DNA of 64,000 nucleotides from contig JAFDZV010000011.1 in NCBI GenBank assembly GCA_018266795.1, positions 116,129 to 180,128 on the forward strand, in the 5' to 3' direction. A program made the position numbers and the translations under genes. This document shows positions 9,111 through 18,323 of the stretch, piece after piece (position 1 is the first letter of the stretch; the number at the start of each line of letters is the position of its first letter). Source of the stretch: Bacteroidota bacterium. Its GTDB lineage: Bacteria > Bacteroidota > Ignavibacteria > OLB7. The notes beneath the pieces are model-generated. The model saw only the letters and a list, made by a program, of their open reading frames with translations, was not told the origin of the DNA and did no database searches.

Positions 9111-9294
9111 CCGCGAAAGTAATCGGCGGAAAACGATTATGCAAGAGGGAATCGCCCGCAACAATAGATTTCATGCGGCTTCCAGAGCGGCGGCCACAAT
9201 CGGCGCCACGTTCGCGTGCTCGCGGCGCCGGCGTTCCGGCGCATCGCCCTCCCCGCAAGCCCTTGCTCCACAAGGGTTTGCGGGCAACCGCCTC

Positions 9295-10035
9295 TCAGGC
9301 CAGGCTGGCGGGCATTCCAATCACGCCGAACATCCGGCCGCTCCGCGCACCGTCGCGGCGATAGCTGTGAAAGGCCGTACCGCAGATGGTGCAACGCGGA
9401 TCCATCTCGATCCGATCGGCCGCAACGCCGCACGCCAGCAGTTGCGCCAGCACAGCGCCGGGGTTGTCGAAGAGATACTTCTCACCTCCGATGCGCCGGC
9501 TGTGTTCGGCGGCAAACTGCTCCGCCACCTCCCGCCCCACTTCGTAGCAGCACTCTCCCGCACCGGCGCCGACGTAGGCGTACAGACTCCGCGGCTGCGA
9601 TCCGTAGTGCGTTCGCATGTGCTCCACCGTGATGCCGGTGATGTTGCCGGCCGTGCCACGCCATCCGGAGTGAATGCCGGCCACGACGTGCCGCTCGGCA
9701 TCGTACAGCAGCACGGGAATGCAGTCCGCAACGCTCACGGCCAGCAGCCATCCGGGCTCCGCGGTAACGATTGCATCGCTCTCCTCCGGAACGTACCCGG
9801 CCCCGACGTCGCAAACCCGGACACCATGCACCTGCCGCTGCGTTGCAAGGCGCTCCGGAGCGAAGCCCAGCCGCTCCGCAAGGCGCGCGCGATGCGCGCG
9901 GACGCGCACCTCGTCATCCCCAACCGTGAGCGACATGTTGAAGCCGTACGGCAGATGCGTTCTGCCCCGCAGCGTCTGCGCGGCCCGGACGTTTGCAAAG
10001 CGCTTGAAGATGCGCGGCTGATGAATGTGGAACAT
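9295..10035 (-). CDS. pgeF: Laccase-domain (YfiH/PgeF) purine-nucleoside or peptidoglycan-editing protein
   Basis: A 246-residue cytoplasmic member of the multicopper polyphenol-oxidase-like YfiH family. E. coli homologues correct misincorporated serine in peptidoglycan precursors, and others act as purine nucleoside phosphorylases/deaminases. Metal-binding signatures are intact: QVHG, VADCIPVLLYD and HSGWRGTAGN, followed by the conserved AGECCYEVG region. Length matches the family. It stands alone between HU and comEC. The region 9057-9294 upstream of HU and downstream of this gene holds only the HU leader and unremarkable spacer. Confidence 0.9.
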   Translation of the reverse strand: MFHIHQPRIFKRFANVRAAQTLRGRTHLPYGFNMSLTVGDDEVRVRAHRARLAERLGFAPERLATQRQVHGVRVCDVGAGYVPEESDAIVTAEPGWLLAVSVADCIPVLLYDAERHVVAGIHSGWRGTAGNITGITVEHMRTHYGSQPRSLYAYVGAGAGECCYEVGREVAEQFAAEHSRRIGGEKYLFDNPGAVLAQLLACGVAADRIEMDPRCTICGTAFHSYRRDGARSGRMFGVIGMPASLA

Positions 10036-10569
10036 GGACGCGATAGTTGGCAGACGGTTCGTTGGTCAACATGCAGGGAGCGCAGCTCCCGGGACGCGAG
10101 CCCGTACGGCGCGCGTGCTCACAGCCCGATGGCTGCGGCCGGCTGCTGGAAGGATGCGCAGCCGAATCTACTGCGACACTGCGGACTCTCCGCAACCGCA
10201 GCCCGGCGCGGCTCAGTTTGCCGGCTATACCATCACCGGCGGGCAGTCCTTCGTTCTTTGCCCGCTGCTGGTGACAATGGATGTGAACGGCCACCAAGGG
10301 TCGTTGCGAGGAGGCAGCCGCCCAGCGGATGCCGACGTGGCAACCTGTACCGGCCGGCGTCACGGTCCACCCGGCATCACGGTTCGTCCGGCGGAACGAT
10401 GCGCCATACGGCAACGATCGCACGTCCCGACAAGGTCGGGGCTCGCGAAGACCACAGGTGGGTCATTGCTGACGGATGCCCTGACACCGTGGAGGTTGAT
10501 GTTCTCACCATGGCGCCACGATAATGACAGGCAACCTGCGACACTACCCGCAACCCCGCGTGCCGGCGG
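10036..10569. other. Gene-free stretch between pgeF and comEC
   Basis: This 534-bp spacer has no convincing reading frame on either strand. Its right half (about 10421-10520) is a copy of a dispersed repeat also found at 13145-13355 and 61440-61630. The left half shows nothing recognisable. Confidence 0.6.
10421..10520 (+). repeat. Dispersed repeat family B, partial copy
   Basis: Shares CGTCCCGACAA, TCGCGAAGACCACAGGTGGG and a downstream GCTGA-GGAT block with the reverse complement of 13145-13233, at roughly 80% identity by eye. It corresponds to the 3' half of the fuller copies. Confidence 0.75.
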
Positions 10570-12582
10570 TCACCACTCCACCACCTCCCATCCGCCACAA
10601 TAGGCAAGCACGATGGTACGCTCGACCGGTGTAAGCAGCGGCACCTGCAGCAGCGGATCGCCGCCTGCCCCGACGCAGGCAATCGGACGGGTGCGTGTTG
10701 CGGAGAGCATGAGCGGCACTCCGGGCACGGCGACCTCACGAGGCCGTGCGTTCACGATCATCACGTTGCTTCCTTCATTCAGAATGTCCAGCGTATCCAC
10801 GTCGATGGATTCCAATCGCTCAACCGGATGGCGCCGCCGAAGGGCACGCAACAGCCTGCACTGCGACGCGGAGTCCGCCGGGCTGCGGCATATGTAGAGC
10901 GAGGCACAGGTGTCGCGCACGAGCACGGCCGCCGTACGTCCGTTCCACGGCATGATGTAGAGCACCACGTCGTTGCCTGCGATTGGATCGGTGACCCGCT
11001 CCAGTACGAGAACGCATGCCAGAGCAAGCCCGACGGTGGTGAGACGCAGCAGCCACTGCAGCAGATGACGGCTGGCCGCCAGCCTGCCGACCGCTGCACC
11101 CAGGACCAGCGCCGAGACAGGGCCGATTGCCCCTGTCGCCACGGAAGCCAGCGGCAGAGCGGCCCCCAGGGCAACCACTTCTCCGGCCAGTCTGAGGGTC
11201 AGCGCTGCAGCGCCGCCGAGATAGTCCGCCAGCGCCGGCAGGAGAGGCATCGCAAGCGCGCCGCCCAACGAGGCTCCGAGCGCGATCGAATAAAGAGGAA
11301 CAACAACGATGTTGATAACCAGGGCGATGATCGAGACCGCTCCGAAGTGATAGAGAACGATCGGCAGCGTTGCGATCTGTGCCGAGGCGGAGAGCACCAC
11401 GGCCTGAGCGAGCCACTGCAGCACGGGCCACCGGCCCACGATACGCAGGTGCGTGCGCACCGCGCGGTTGGCAGGAACGGCGATCAGCATGATGCCGGCG
11501 ATGGATGCGAACGAGAGTTGGAAGCCGACATCGAAGAGAGCGTTCGGATCGAGCATCAGGATGATGAGCGCGGCGAGGCCGAGCGCGTTCAACGGGCGCC
11601 CGATGCGCCCGGCGACCCGTGCCCCCATCAGCGTGACCGCCATGATCGCGGAGCGAAGGATGGGCGCCTGGGCTCCGGTGAGGAGTACGTAGGGGGCGAT
11701 CAGCGCGGCGAAGAGAAGGAGCTGAACAGGACGATTCGGAATCCAGGAGACAAGCACGAAGAGCAGAAGCGCAATTACGCCAACGTGCAGCCCGCTGACC
11801 GAGAGCACGTGCACGGTGCCGGTCCGGCTGTAGAGCGCCGCGGTCTCCGGATCGATGCCGGAGCGATCGCCGACGAGAAGCGCGCGAACGATCGCCCCCT
11901 CCTCGCCGCCAACGTGCGTGTCCGCGAATGCGCGCACCTCGCGCTTCGCGGTGAGCGCCAAGCGTTCCGGAATGGAGAGCTCCTCGCGCGCCGTGATCTG
12001 AACGGATGCAGCGCGCGATGATGTCATCACGAATCCCGTCCCCCGCCCGGCGAGATAGGATGCCTGGTCGAAGCCGCCGGGAAGGGACGGCCCATCCGGT
12101 ACCCGAAGCGTTCCGCCAATCGAGACTCGGTCACCCGGCTGCGGCAGGAGCCGCGGATCGAACGGGGTTGTATCGCGCAGACGCACAAGGAGATGCGAGC
12201 CGGGATGCACCACGCAGTTCATGAACAGAAGCGAGTCGCAGGCGACGGTGAACTCCGCCTCCTCCCCTCGAAGCACGGGAGCATCCAGAACGCGGCCGCA
12301 CGCCTCGGCTCCTGCAACCTCCTCCCCACTGAACATCTGCGGCCACGGCGGCATCTCCATGGAACCGCGCAGGGCTCCGGTGGCGAGAACGGTGCATCCC
12401 AGGATCAGCGGCAGAAGCGGCGACCGGCCTGCAACGGCAAGAGCAAGCAGCGAGATCGAGACGGCGAGGAGCAGCGCCGCCTGCGCCTCCGACGGCTGAG
12501 CCAGGCGCGCGGCCGCGATTCCCGCAGCGAACGGAACCGCGAACTTCAACGCCGGATGATATTTCCAGTGAAGATCCGCCAT
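10570..12582 (-). CDS. comEC: ComEC/Rec2-type DNA uptake channel protein, without a metallo-beta-lactamase domain
   Basis: A 670-residue polytopic inner-membrane protein. ComEC carries single-stranded DNA across the membrane during natural transformation. The competence-domain signature is visible as VHVLSVSGLHVGVIALLLF, followed by several membrane segments. The N-terminal soluble region (DUF4131-like) precedes it. The C-terminal 150 residues are soluble but lack the HxHxDH motif of the lactamase-like nuclease domain in longer ComEC proteins. The ATG at 12582 begins MADLHWKYHP; an in-frame ATG at 12741 would add 53 residues without similarity. ComF lies far away at 50973. Confidence 0.88.
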   Translation of the reverse strand: MADLHWKYHPALKFAVPFAAGIAAARLAQPSEAQAALLLAVSISLLALAVAGRSPLLPLILGCTVLATGALRGSMEMPPWPQMFSGEEVAGAEACGRVLDAPVLRGEEAEFTVACDSLLFMNCVVHPGSHLLVRLRDTTPFDPRLLPQPGDRVSIGGTLRVPDGPSLPGGFDQASYLAGRGTGFVMTSSRAASVQITAREELSIPERLALTAKREVRAFADTHVGGEEGAIVRALLVGDRSGIDPETAALYSRTGTVHVLSVSGLHVGVIALLLFVLVSWIPNRPVQLLLFAALIAPYVLLTGAQAPILRSAIMAVTLMGARVAGRIGRPLNALGLAALIILMLDPNALFDVGFQLSFASIAGIMLIAVPANRAVRTHLRIVGRWPVLQWLAQAVVLSASAQIATLPIVLYHFGAVSIIALVINIVVVPLYSIALGASLGGALAMPLLPALADYLGGAAALTLRLAGEVVALGAALPLASVATGAIGPVSALVLGAAVGRLAASRHLLQWLLRLTTVGLALACVLVLERVTDPIAGNDVVLYIMPWNGRTAAVLVRDTCASLYICRSPADSASQCRLLRALRRRHPVERLESIDVDTLDILNEGSNVMIVNARPREVAVPGVPLMLSATRTRPIACVGAGGDPLLQVPLLTPVERTIVLAYCGGWEVVEW

Positions 12583-12831
12583 GGCAGGCTCCCGGTTGCG
12601 ACACGGCGCGCGTGTCCGGATGAACGCATTGCGGGAGGAGAAATGGGTGTCCGGCGGGCTGAAGGTGCGTGTGTGGAGGATGCCGCGGACGCCGCGAATA
12701 TGCCCAGCGTGCGGACCAGATGCAACGGCGATGAAATGCAACCGTGCGTTGCAGGTTTTGGCGGATCGGCCGCTCCTCCCGATCTTTGTAGCCGCTCAAG
12801 TCTGCACGGACGCAATCGAGCGATCTGCATC

Positions 12832-13140
12832 ATGACCAGTACCGAACCCGGCAATAGCGCAGCCATTATCGAACGCGTTGAGGCGATCATCGCCGAACAC
12901 GTGCGCCCGTACATCGAGATGGACGGCGGCACTATCGACTTCGTTCGGCTGGACGGCGATACCGTGTTCGTTCGCCTCGCAGGTGCCTGTACGTCGTGCC
13001 CTTCCTCCGCCGTGACGCTGAAGGGAGGCGTCGAGCGAAACATCCGGCGCCGGGTGCCGGAAGTCCGCTGCGTGGAACTGGAGAACGACGAGCCTGTGGC
13101 GATCAACAACCCGCTGGCGCCGGTGATGATTCAGTTCTAG
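12832..13140 (+). CDS. NifU-like C-terminal domain Fe-S scaffold protein
   Basis: A 102-residue stand-alone Nfu domain. Such proteins hold an Fe-S cluster between two protomers and hand it to client enzymes. The defining motif is ACTSCPSSAVTLKGGVE (CxxC at about residues 53-56), and the start VEAIIAEHVRPYIEMDGG is the usual Nfu opening. The ATG at 12832 gives the expected length; the longer open frame upstream overlaps comEC antisense and is not credible. Clients could include the Rieske proteins and NuoE in this window, but nothing links them directly. Confidence 0.92.
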   Translation: MTSTEPGNSAAIIERVEAIIAEHVRPYIEMDGGTIDFVRLDGDTVFVRLAGACTSCPSSAVTLKGGVERNIRRRVPEVRCVELENDEPVAINNPLAPVMIQF

Positions 13141-13144
13141 GTAC

Positions 13145-13355
13145 TCGCGAGACCTCCCACCTCGACCGCATCAAGGTATCCATCAGCAGTGACCCACCTG
13201 TGGTCTTCGCGAGTCCCGACTTTGTCGGGACGTGGCGCCCATTGCAGGCTGGCCGTACGTGGCGCGGGCTTGGTTCGGTACGTTGAGCGGGAGAGATCGC
13301 CACGCCCCGCTGTGCGGGGCCTCGCGAAGGCGACCGATGTACGTGGTTCGCGATG
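13145..13355 (-). repeat. Dispersed repeat family B, full-length copy
   Basis: Read on the minus strand, this block matches 61440-61630 along its length (CAACGTACCGAACC near its 5' part, then the reading TCGCGAAGACCACAGGTGGG). Its 3' half also matches 10421-10520. It sits in a 553-bp gene-free region immediately after the Nfu gene. Confidence 0.8.
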
Positions 13356-13370
13356 CCATCGCAGAGTCGA

Positions 13371-13452
13371 ACGCACGTTGGGCCTGAGTTTTACTCAGGC
13401 CCCTTCCTCCGGAGGGAGATCGCGGAGTAAACTCCGGGATGACATCAAGCTC
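13371..13452 (+). repeat. Dispersed repeat family C, copy 1
   Basis: Begins CGCACGTTGGGCCTGAGTTT, continues through CCGGAGGGAGATCGCGGAGT and ends near ATCAAGCTC. Its reverse complement recurs at 47514-47617. It contains a strong hairpin (GGGCCTGAGT / ACTCAGGCCC, 13380-13402). The remaining part of the gap to 13693 shows no gene. Confidence 0.75.
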
Positions 13453-13693
13453 CGCGATGGCACAGGAGAATGTGTCAAGGATCGACTCCCTCTGTACGTA
13501 GCAGTAATTCAACAGGCCGCCGTGGCGGTCTGTCGTGAAGCTTCGGCCCCTCGGGGCCGTTGTCGTTTCCGTAGTGTGCAGTGGTGCACGCAACTCGACG
13601 CTCCCAGAACCAGCACTTCCCTTCTCTCCCGAAATCATGGCGCACACCTGCGTCTGCGGGTTTGCGGCCGGCCCAGGAGGCCGCGTGCAACGC

Positions 13694-14938
13694 TCAACGA
13701 TCGTACGCCCGCAGCTTCGGGAAGGCCCATGCAACAACGCCGACAACGGCCAGCACCGCGAAGCCGCCCACGGCCACGGAGAGCGGAGCACCAACGGCGG
13801 TGGCCAACAGGCCGGCCTCGAGGTTTCCGAGCTGCGGTCCGCCCAGGAAGAAGATCATGTTGATCGATGTGGTGCGGCCACGGATGTTGTCCGGCGTCAT
13901 TGTCTGCCGGATCGTGACGCGCAGAATGGTGCTGACCGAATCGCCCGCGCCAACCAGGAAGAGCATGATGAGCGAGAGGACGAAGCTGGTGGAGAATCCG
14001 TAGAGCGCCGTTGCAATCCCATAGAGCGCCACCGATACCAGAAGCACCCGCCCCTTGCGGCGGATCTCTCCCATCATCGAGACGATGAATCCCGTCACGA
14101 GCGATCCCACGGAATCCGCCGCCGCGAGCAGTCCCATCCCCTTCGCACCGACCTTGAGAATGTCCGCTGCGAAGATCGGCAACAGAGCGGTGGCCGAGGC
14201 GAAGAAGGTTGCGAAGAAGTCCAGGATCATCGTGGAGAAGATCAGAGGGCTGCTTCGAACGAAGCGCAGGCCCTCCACCATCGAGGCAATGCTTACGCGC
14301 GGCGCCCCCTCGCGATGTGTCTCCACGAACCGCATCACCGCAAGTGCAGCCAGCACCGCAACAAACGTGACGGCATTGATCCAGTAGACTGCCTCCACTC
14401 CCCCCCAGTCGATCACCAGACCGCTCAGCGCAGGGCCGGCGATCATCGCCGTCTGGAAGAGCATCGTGTTCAGCGAGACGGCGTTGTTGAGATGTTCCGG
14501 CGGCACAAGGTTCGGAATCAGCGACTGGCGCGCCGGGCCGTCGAACGCGCCGGCCGCAGCCGTGATGGCGGTGAACATGAAGATGAGCGGGGGATGATCC
14601 GCACCGAGTGCCGTGATCATTGCAAGGCCGCACGCAGCAAGCAGGCCAACCGACTGTGTGATCACGAGGATGGTGCGGCGGTGGTATGCGTCCGCCACCA
14701 TTCCGCCGATCAACGAGAACCCGACAATCGGAAGCACGCGCATCAATCCAACCAGGCCGAGCATCACCGGCGAGTGAGTAAGCTGGTGGATCTGCCAGTT
14801 GATGGCCATGTTCTGCATCTGCGTTCCGGCAACCGAGATCAACTGGCCAAGCCAGAGATAGCGAAAGTCACGGTGCTGAAGCGCAGGAAAACGTTGCGCG
14901 AGAATCGTTCCGAAACGAGTTGGCTGGGATGAAGGCAT
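13694..14938 (-). CDS. MFS transporter, MFS_3/EntS-like
   Basis: A 414-residue inner-membrane transporter with about 12 hydrophobic segments, the usual size for the major facilitator superfamily. The opening FPALQHRDFRYLWLGQLISV followed by a sequence of Gly/Ala-rich helices is typical of the MFS_3 group that includes enterobactin exporter EntS and many drug efflux proteins. The ATG at 14938 (MPSSQPTRFG) is chosen since the 138 residues upstream in the open frame are arginine/cysteine-rich and lack homology. Substrate cannot be inferred. No regulator is adjacent. Confidence 0.88.
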   Translation of the reverse strand: MPSSQPTRFGTILAQRFPALQHRDFRYLWLGQLISVAGTQMQNMAINWQIHQLTHSPVMLGLVGLMRVLPIVGFSLIGGMVADAYHRRTILVITQSVGLLAACGLAMITALGADHPPLIFMFTAITAAAGAFDGPARQSLIPNLVPPEHLNNAVSLNTMLFQTAMIAGPALSGLVIDWGGVEAVYWINAVTFVAVLAALAVMRFVETHREGAPRVSIASMVEGLRFVRSSPLIFSTMILDFFATFFASATALLPIFAADILKVGAKGMGLLAAADSVGSLVTGFIVSMMGEIRRKGRVLLVSVALYGIATALYGFSTSFVLSLIMLFLVGAGDSVSTILRVTIRQTMTPDNIRGRTTSINMIFFLGGPQLGNLEAGLLATAVGAPLSVAVGGFAVLAVVGVVAWAFPKLRAYDR

Positions 14939-15200
14939 TGTTGCTCGAACTGACGAGACGGGACTCGAATCGATGAGGGAGGATAGTACGAACTGAGGAG
15001 CGGAGCATTTGCAAGGAGTTATTGCGGCGGGAAGGAACAGCGGCTGAACGCCGGGCTTCAGGCAGGACCCGATTGAAGTGCGATGCAAATGCGCGCATGG
15101 CGGCCCGTTCATCCGCGGGATGCGACGGCATCCGTCGATCGGACGACGACCGGACCTGCGCGCCTGCAGGCAGCAGCTCGCATCGTGCGGCGCCGAGGAT

Positions 15201-15243
15201 AAAAAAACACGACCGAAGCATCCGGCGTAGCGCTTCGGTCGTG
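15201..15243 (-). terminator. Strong rho-independent terminator (sigma/anti-sigma operon)
   Basis: CACGACCGAAGC (15208-15219) and GCTTCGGTCGTG (15232-15243) form a perfect 12-bp stem. On the minus strand it is followed by seven Ts (15201-15207). It ends transcripts from the anti-sigma gene about 140 bp upstream. The rest of the 14939-15383 gap holds this terminator and a repeat-A copy. Confidence 0.88.
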
Positions 15244-15303
15244 CGATTGTGGAAAGAAGGCAACGGCATGTTGAAACGCCGTCACGCTTCACCACAGATA
15301 CTG

Positions 15304-15371
15304 AGAGGTCCTGGTATTCGGCGCTGCAAGGCCTGCAGGCTTTGAAGCGCATCCCGGTTTCGATAGGAACT
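15304..15371 (+). repeat. Repeat family A (about 70 bp, foldable), copy 1
   Basis: Ends in GAGGTCCT and AGGAACT arms. It contains the nested complementary arms GCGCT/AGCGC and an apical CTGCAAGGCCTGCAG. Related copies lie at 21332, 23140, 39447 and 44957. Confidence 0.8.
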
Positions 15372-15383
15372 GTGAGTGTTCTT

Positions 15384-16148
15384 CTATCGCTTGATTCTCA
15401 TATGAACGGTTGAATCGGCCTCAACCTTACGCGACTTGCTGTTCCTCTCCTTCATGTTGAGATAGTCCCGCAACCGTTCACCGTCGCTTCGGCCATCCGA
15501 GCCGTTGTGGCCCCGTTCACGCGTCCGGCCCGGGTACCGCACGCCGCTCCCGACCGACGAACCAGCCTGCATCCCGACGGTATCCGGTTCCGGGGAGCGC
15601 GCTCGAGCTCCCAGAGCGGTATCCGAGTGCTGCACCACCAGAGCCGACGGGACGCCGTCCCTGCCGATGGCAAGCATCGCATCGAGAAGCCGGACCGGGT
15701 TTGCATCGACAACGCCCGCACGAGTGCCATTGCCGCCGCTCGCCGGCCGGCTCCCTCCAACCGTGTCATGCCGGCCCGAACTGCCAAACGGAACGGCCGT
15801 CAACAGCCACCAGAGAAGGACGGCCACACCCACGATACAGATCACCGATATCATCGCACGCAACGCCCTCGACCGGGTGGGCACGTCGTCCGGCATGAGT
15901 GTCGGGACAACTCCAACAGGGACAGGAGTAGCTTCGAGCTTGCGTGCAAGGCCGGAGGGAAGATCGTCGGCTGAAGGAACCATGTCGCGATCTCGCTCCA
16001 GCGCCTGCTGAATCCTCTGCTCCGCGGAGAACTCATGCTGCAGACCGGGATCGCTCTTTACCGACAAAAGAAAGGCCTGCCTGTCCGGTGCATTCATCTG
16101 GCCCGCGAAGAACCGAGCAACCGAGCGCCTGCGTCGTCCAAACATCAT
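15384..16148 (-). CDS. Single-pass membrane protein, probable anti-sigma factor
   Basis: A 254-residue protein with a cytoplasmic N-terminal region (1-96), one membrane helix (about 97-118) and a periplasmic, Gly/Arg/Ser-rich tail. That layout, and a start codon overlapping the stop of the ECF sigma gene by 4 bp (ATGA), identify it as the likely anti-sigma factor that holds the sigma factor until an envelope signal releases it. I see no zinc-binding HxxxCxxC motif, so it is not a ZAS-type anti-sigma protein. The operon ends at the strong terminator 15201-15243. Confidence 0.65.
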   Translation of the reverse strand: MMFGRRRRSVARFFAGQMNAPDRQAFLLSVKSDPGLQHEFSAEQRIQQALERDRDMVPSADDLPSGLARKLEATPVPVGVVPTLMPDDVPTRSRALRAMISVICIVGVAVLLWWLLTAVPFGSSGRHDTVGGSRPASGGNGTRAGVVDANPVRLLDAMLAIGRDGVPSALVVQHSDTALGARARSPEPDTVGMQAGSSVGSGVRYPGRTRERGHNGSDGRSDGERLRDYLNMKERNSKSRKVEADSTVHMRIKR

Positions 16149-16792
16149 TGGTTGACCCCTCCTCTGCTCGGCGCGCGCGCCGAGCCATCACGCCCCCCCG
16201 CCTTCTGAACGATCGCTCGCAGCGCTGCACGGGCACGTGAGGCCCGCGTCCAAATCGCCTGCGGGGTCTTGCCGAGCATGCGTGCTATCTCTTCGAGCGA
16301 GTAGCCACAATAGATATTGAGGACAAGCACCTCGCGATGATCGAACGATAGACGCTGCAACGATCTGACGACGAGTTCTTCCAATTCGGATGGCTCCGGA
16401 ATAAAGCTGACCGGAAGCTCGGCCTCGTTGACGTTGTTCAGCGAGACCTGCCTGCGATTGGCCTTCAAGTAATCCAGGCAGAGATTGCGCGCAATACGCA
16501 TGAGAAAGCCGATTGGGTTCTCCAGGAGACGCTGTCCCGATCGTAGTTCGATCAGCCGGCCCCAGGCCTCCTGAGCCAGATCCTCCGCGTGCAACGGGTC
16601 GCACACCATGCGTCCGCAATAGCCCAGCACGCGTTGATTGTGCCGCACATACAGCACTCTGAACGCCTGGTTGTCTCCCCCGATAAATCGTTGGAAGAGA
16701 AGACGACTCTCCTCTGCAGCCTCCACCTGGGATGCAGACTGCTGCGCCTGACTCGAAGTAGGCCTGGATCTGTTTAACACTGCCTTGGACAT
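16145..16792 (-). CDS. ECF-type RNA polymerase sigma factor
   Basis: A 215-residue sigma-70-family protein with region 2 (LYVRHNQRVLGYCGRM and DPLHAEDLAQEAWGRLI, the -10 recognition and core-binding segment) and region 4 (RLSFDHREVLVLNIYCGYSL then EEIARMLGKTPQAIWTRASR, the -35 helix-turn-helix). It lacks region 3, as expected of ECF sigma factors. The N-terminal 25 residues are Ser/Gln-rich and extra. Its stop overlaps the start of the putative anti-sigma gene. Its regulon is unknown; the secreted proteins downstream on the other strand are possible targets. Confidence 0.92.
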   Translation of the reverse strand: MSKAVLNRSRPTSSQAQQSASQVEAAEESRLLFQRFIGGDNQAFRVLYVRHNQRVLGYCGRMVCDPLHAEDLAQEAWGRLIELRSGQRLLENPIGFLMRIARNLCLDYLKANRRQVSLNNVNEAELPVSFIPEPSELEELVVRSLQRLSFDHREVLVLNIYCGYSLEEIARMLGKTPQAIWTRASRARAALRAIVQKAGGRDGSARAPSRGGVNQ

Positions 16793-16959
16793 TGAACGGG
16801 GGTCGCGCGCGCTCCTTGAATACCTGTTGGATACGTAACGATCGCGACATGCCGATCCTTACACCCCATCTACTCCGAATGATAATTCCTTCGGCTGTAA
16901 GGTTTGGTCCTGGATAATCGTTGACAGACGTGCGATTCGCCCACTTCGTTCGTTCACTC

Positions 16960-17082
16960 GGCGGCGGCTCTTGGGCGGCCGTGGTACGCGCATTCGATTG
17001 CCGTTCCTCCTTCCGCATATCGTATCTGCCTACAGATACGTGGGATGGCGTGGGTTTCCGGGTTGTACGCAGCATTCAGTAA
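16960..17082 (+). pseudogene. Remnant 3' end of a formylglycine-generating-enzyme-like gene
   Basis: Forty codons ending in TAA encode a sequence nearly identical to the C-terminus of the intact lipoprotein gene just downstream: both contain RAFDCRSSFRISYLP or KAFDCRSSFRISYLP and TWDGVGFRVVRSI. Upstream of 16960 the frame shows no homology and soon meets a stop (16915). It is therefore a decayed or partial duplicate. It occupies part of the 394-bp gap 16793-17186; the remainder is spacer and the sigma-factor promoter region. Confidence 0.85.
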
Positions 17083-17186
17083 CTTCGCCAACGATAAGGA
17101 ACGATCGGATCGGACCCCGAAAGTCACAATGACACTCACTGAATCGGCTGTATAGAGTCCTTGTTCAAACCAAAACGAAATTCGCA

Positions 17187-18323
17187 ATGAACGTCGGGCG
17201 ACAACTACTGATCATGGCCCTCGCACTGGCTTCATGCCTGCTCGCAACGAGCTGTAATGACGAACTTGCCGGAGTCCCACAGGACACGTACGCAAAGAAG
17301 TTGTCGATCTCCGGACGAATCGCAACCGCGAGCGGCACCGGAATACCGGGGGTTACCGTGAGCACCGGAACGGTGAGCACCGTGACGGACACAAGCGGCA
17401 ATTTCCGGCTGGACAGCCTCAGCCCGGGCACCGTCACCATCACACCATCGCGAGCCGGCAGGCTGTTTCAGCCGGCGAACAAGGATGTGACGTTGACGAA
17501 TCGGATCGCCACCGGCGTCAGCTTCACCGGCTCGATCACTATCGAAATGATTCCGCTGACCGGAGGGACGTTCATCATGGGGCGCATCATACCTCACCCT
17601 GGGTATTCGGAGGAGGACACAGCCCACTCGGTCACACTATCCGCCTTTTCGATCGGCAAGTACGAAGTTACCAACGAGCAGTGGCGGGATGTGGTTGGAA
17701 CCAATCCGTCACGATTCAAGGATGCGGACAATCCGGTGGATTCGGTCTCATGGTACGACTGCGTCACCTTCTGCAACCTGCTTTCGCAGCGGGAGGGACT
17801 GACACCGGCATATGTGATCAACGGCGATAATACCACATGCAACTTCAACGCAAACGGCTACCGGCTTGCAACGGAGGCAGAGTGGGAATATGCCTGCCGG
17901 GCCGGCACTGCTACGGACTACTACAACGGAGATCTGGTGGACCAGAACCCCAGCAACAATCGGGCAGCGTCATATTCCGATTCGCGGCTGAACGCAATCG
18001 GCTGGTACAATCAGAATTCCGCAGGCTCTTCGCATCCGGTTGGTGGCAAGCTTCCGAATGCGTTCGGACTCTACGACATGAGCGGGAATGTGACCGAGTG
18101 GGTATGGGACTGGAATGCAAGCCGTTACTCCTCCAAGCCGGCGACGGACCCCACCGGCCCGGCAAGCAAGGCACAGGCAAGCCTTCCGTGGAGAATGTGC
18201 AGAGGCGGCTCATGGGCGAACGTGGCAAAGGCGTTCGACTGCCGGTCCTCATTCCGCATCTCCTACCTTCCAAGCAGCACGTGGGACGGCGTAGGGTTCC
18301 GCGTGGTCAGAAGCATCCGGTAA
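17187..18323 (+). CDS. Lipoprotein with carboxypeptidase-regulatory-like and SUMF1/FGE-sulfatase domains
   Basis: A 378-residue protein. A lipobox (LLATSC, Cys23) gives a lipid-anchored envelope protein. Residues 40-115 look like a carboxypeptidase regulatory (beta-sandwich) domain (SISGRIATASGTGIPGVTVS). Residues 122-378 form the sulfatase-modifying-factor fold: GGTFIMGR, KYEVTNEQW, PVDSVSWYDCVTFCNLLS, YRLATEAEWEYACRAG, GLYDMSGNVTEWVWDW, CRGGSW and GVGFRVVRS. In many Bacteroidota such domains are structural or ligand-binding rather than true formylglycine-generating enzymes, and no sulfatase is nearby. A remnant of a second copy lies immediately upstream. Confidence 0.9.
   Translation: MNVGRQLLIMALALASCLLATSCNDELAGVPQDTYAKKLSISGRIATASGTGIPGVTVSTGTVSTVTDTSGNFRLDSLSPGTVTITPSRAGRLFQPANKDVTLTNRIATGVSFTGSITIEMIPLTGGTFIMGRIIPHPGYSEEDTAHSVTLSAFSIGKYEVTNEQWRDVVGTNPSRFKDADNPVDSVSWYDCVTFCNLLSQREGLTPAYVINGDNTTCNFNANGYRLATEAEWEYACRAGTATDYYNGDLVDQNPSNNRAASYSDSRLNAIGWYNQNSAGSSHPVGGKLPNAFGLYDMSGNVTEWVWDWNASRYSSKPATDPTGPASKAQASLPWRMCRGGSWANVAKAFDCRSSFRISYLPSSTWDGVGFRVVRSIR

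Noticed and set aside
12193-12831. N-terminal extension of the Nfu gene upstream of 12832
   Set aside because: The upstream frame runs antisense to comEC with shadow composition. The 102-residue form from 12832 has the right size and start.
13141-13693. CRISPR array or transposon in the repeat-rich gap after the Nfu gene
   Set aside because: There is no regular short-repeat/spacer pattern and no transposase frame. The repeats are families B and C.
14940-14975. tRNA T-arm-like TTCGAGTCCCGTC on the minus strand
   Set aside because: No acceptor, D or anticodon stems could be assembled around it.
14939-15352. 138-residue N-terminal extension of the MFS transporter
   Set aside because: The extra residues are Cys/Arg/Ser-rich and cross the terminator and a repeat. 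Homology starts after the ATG at 14938.
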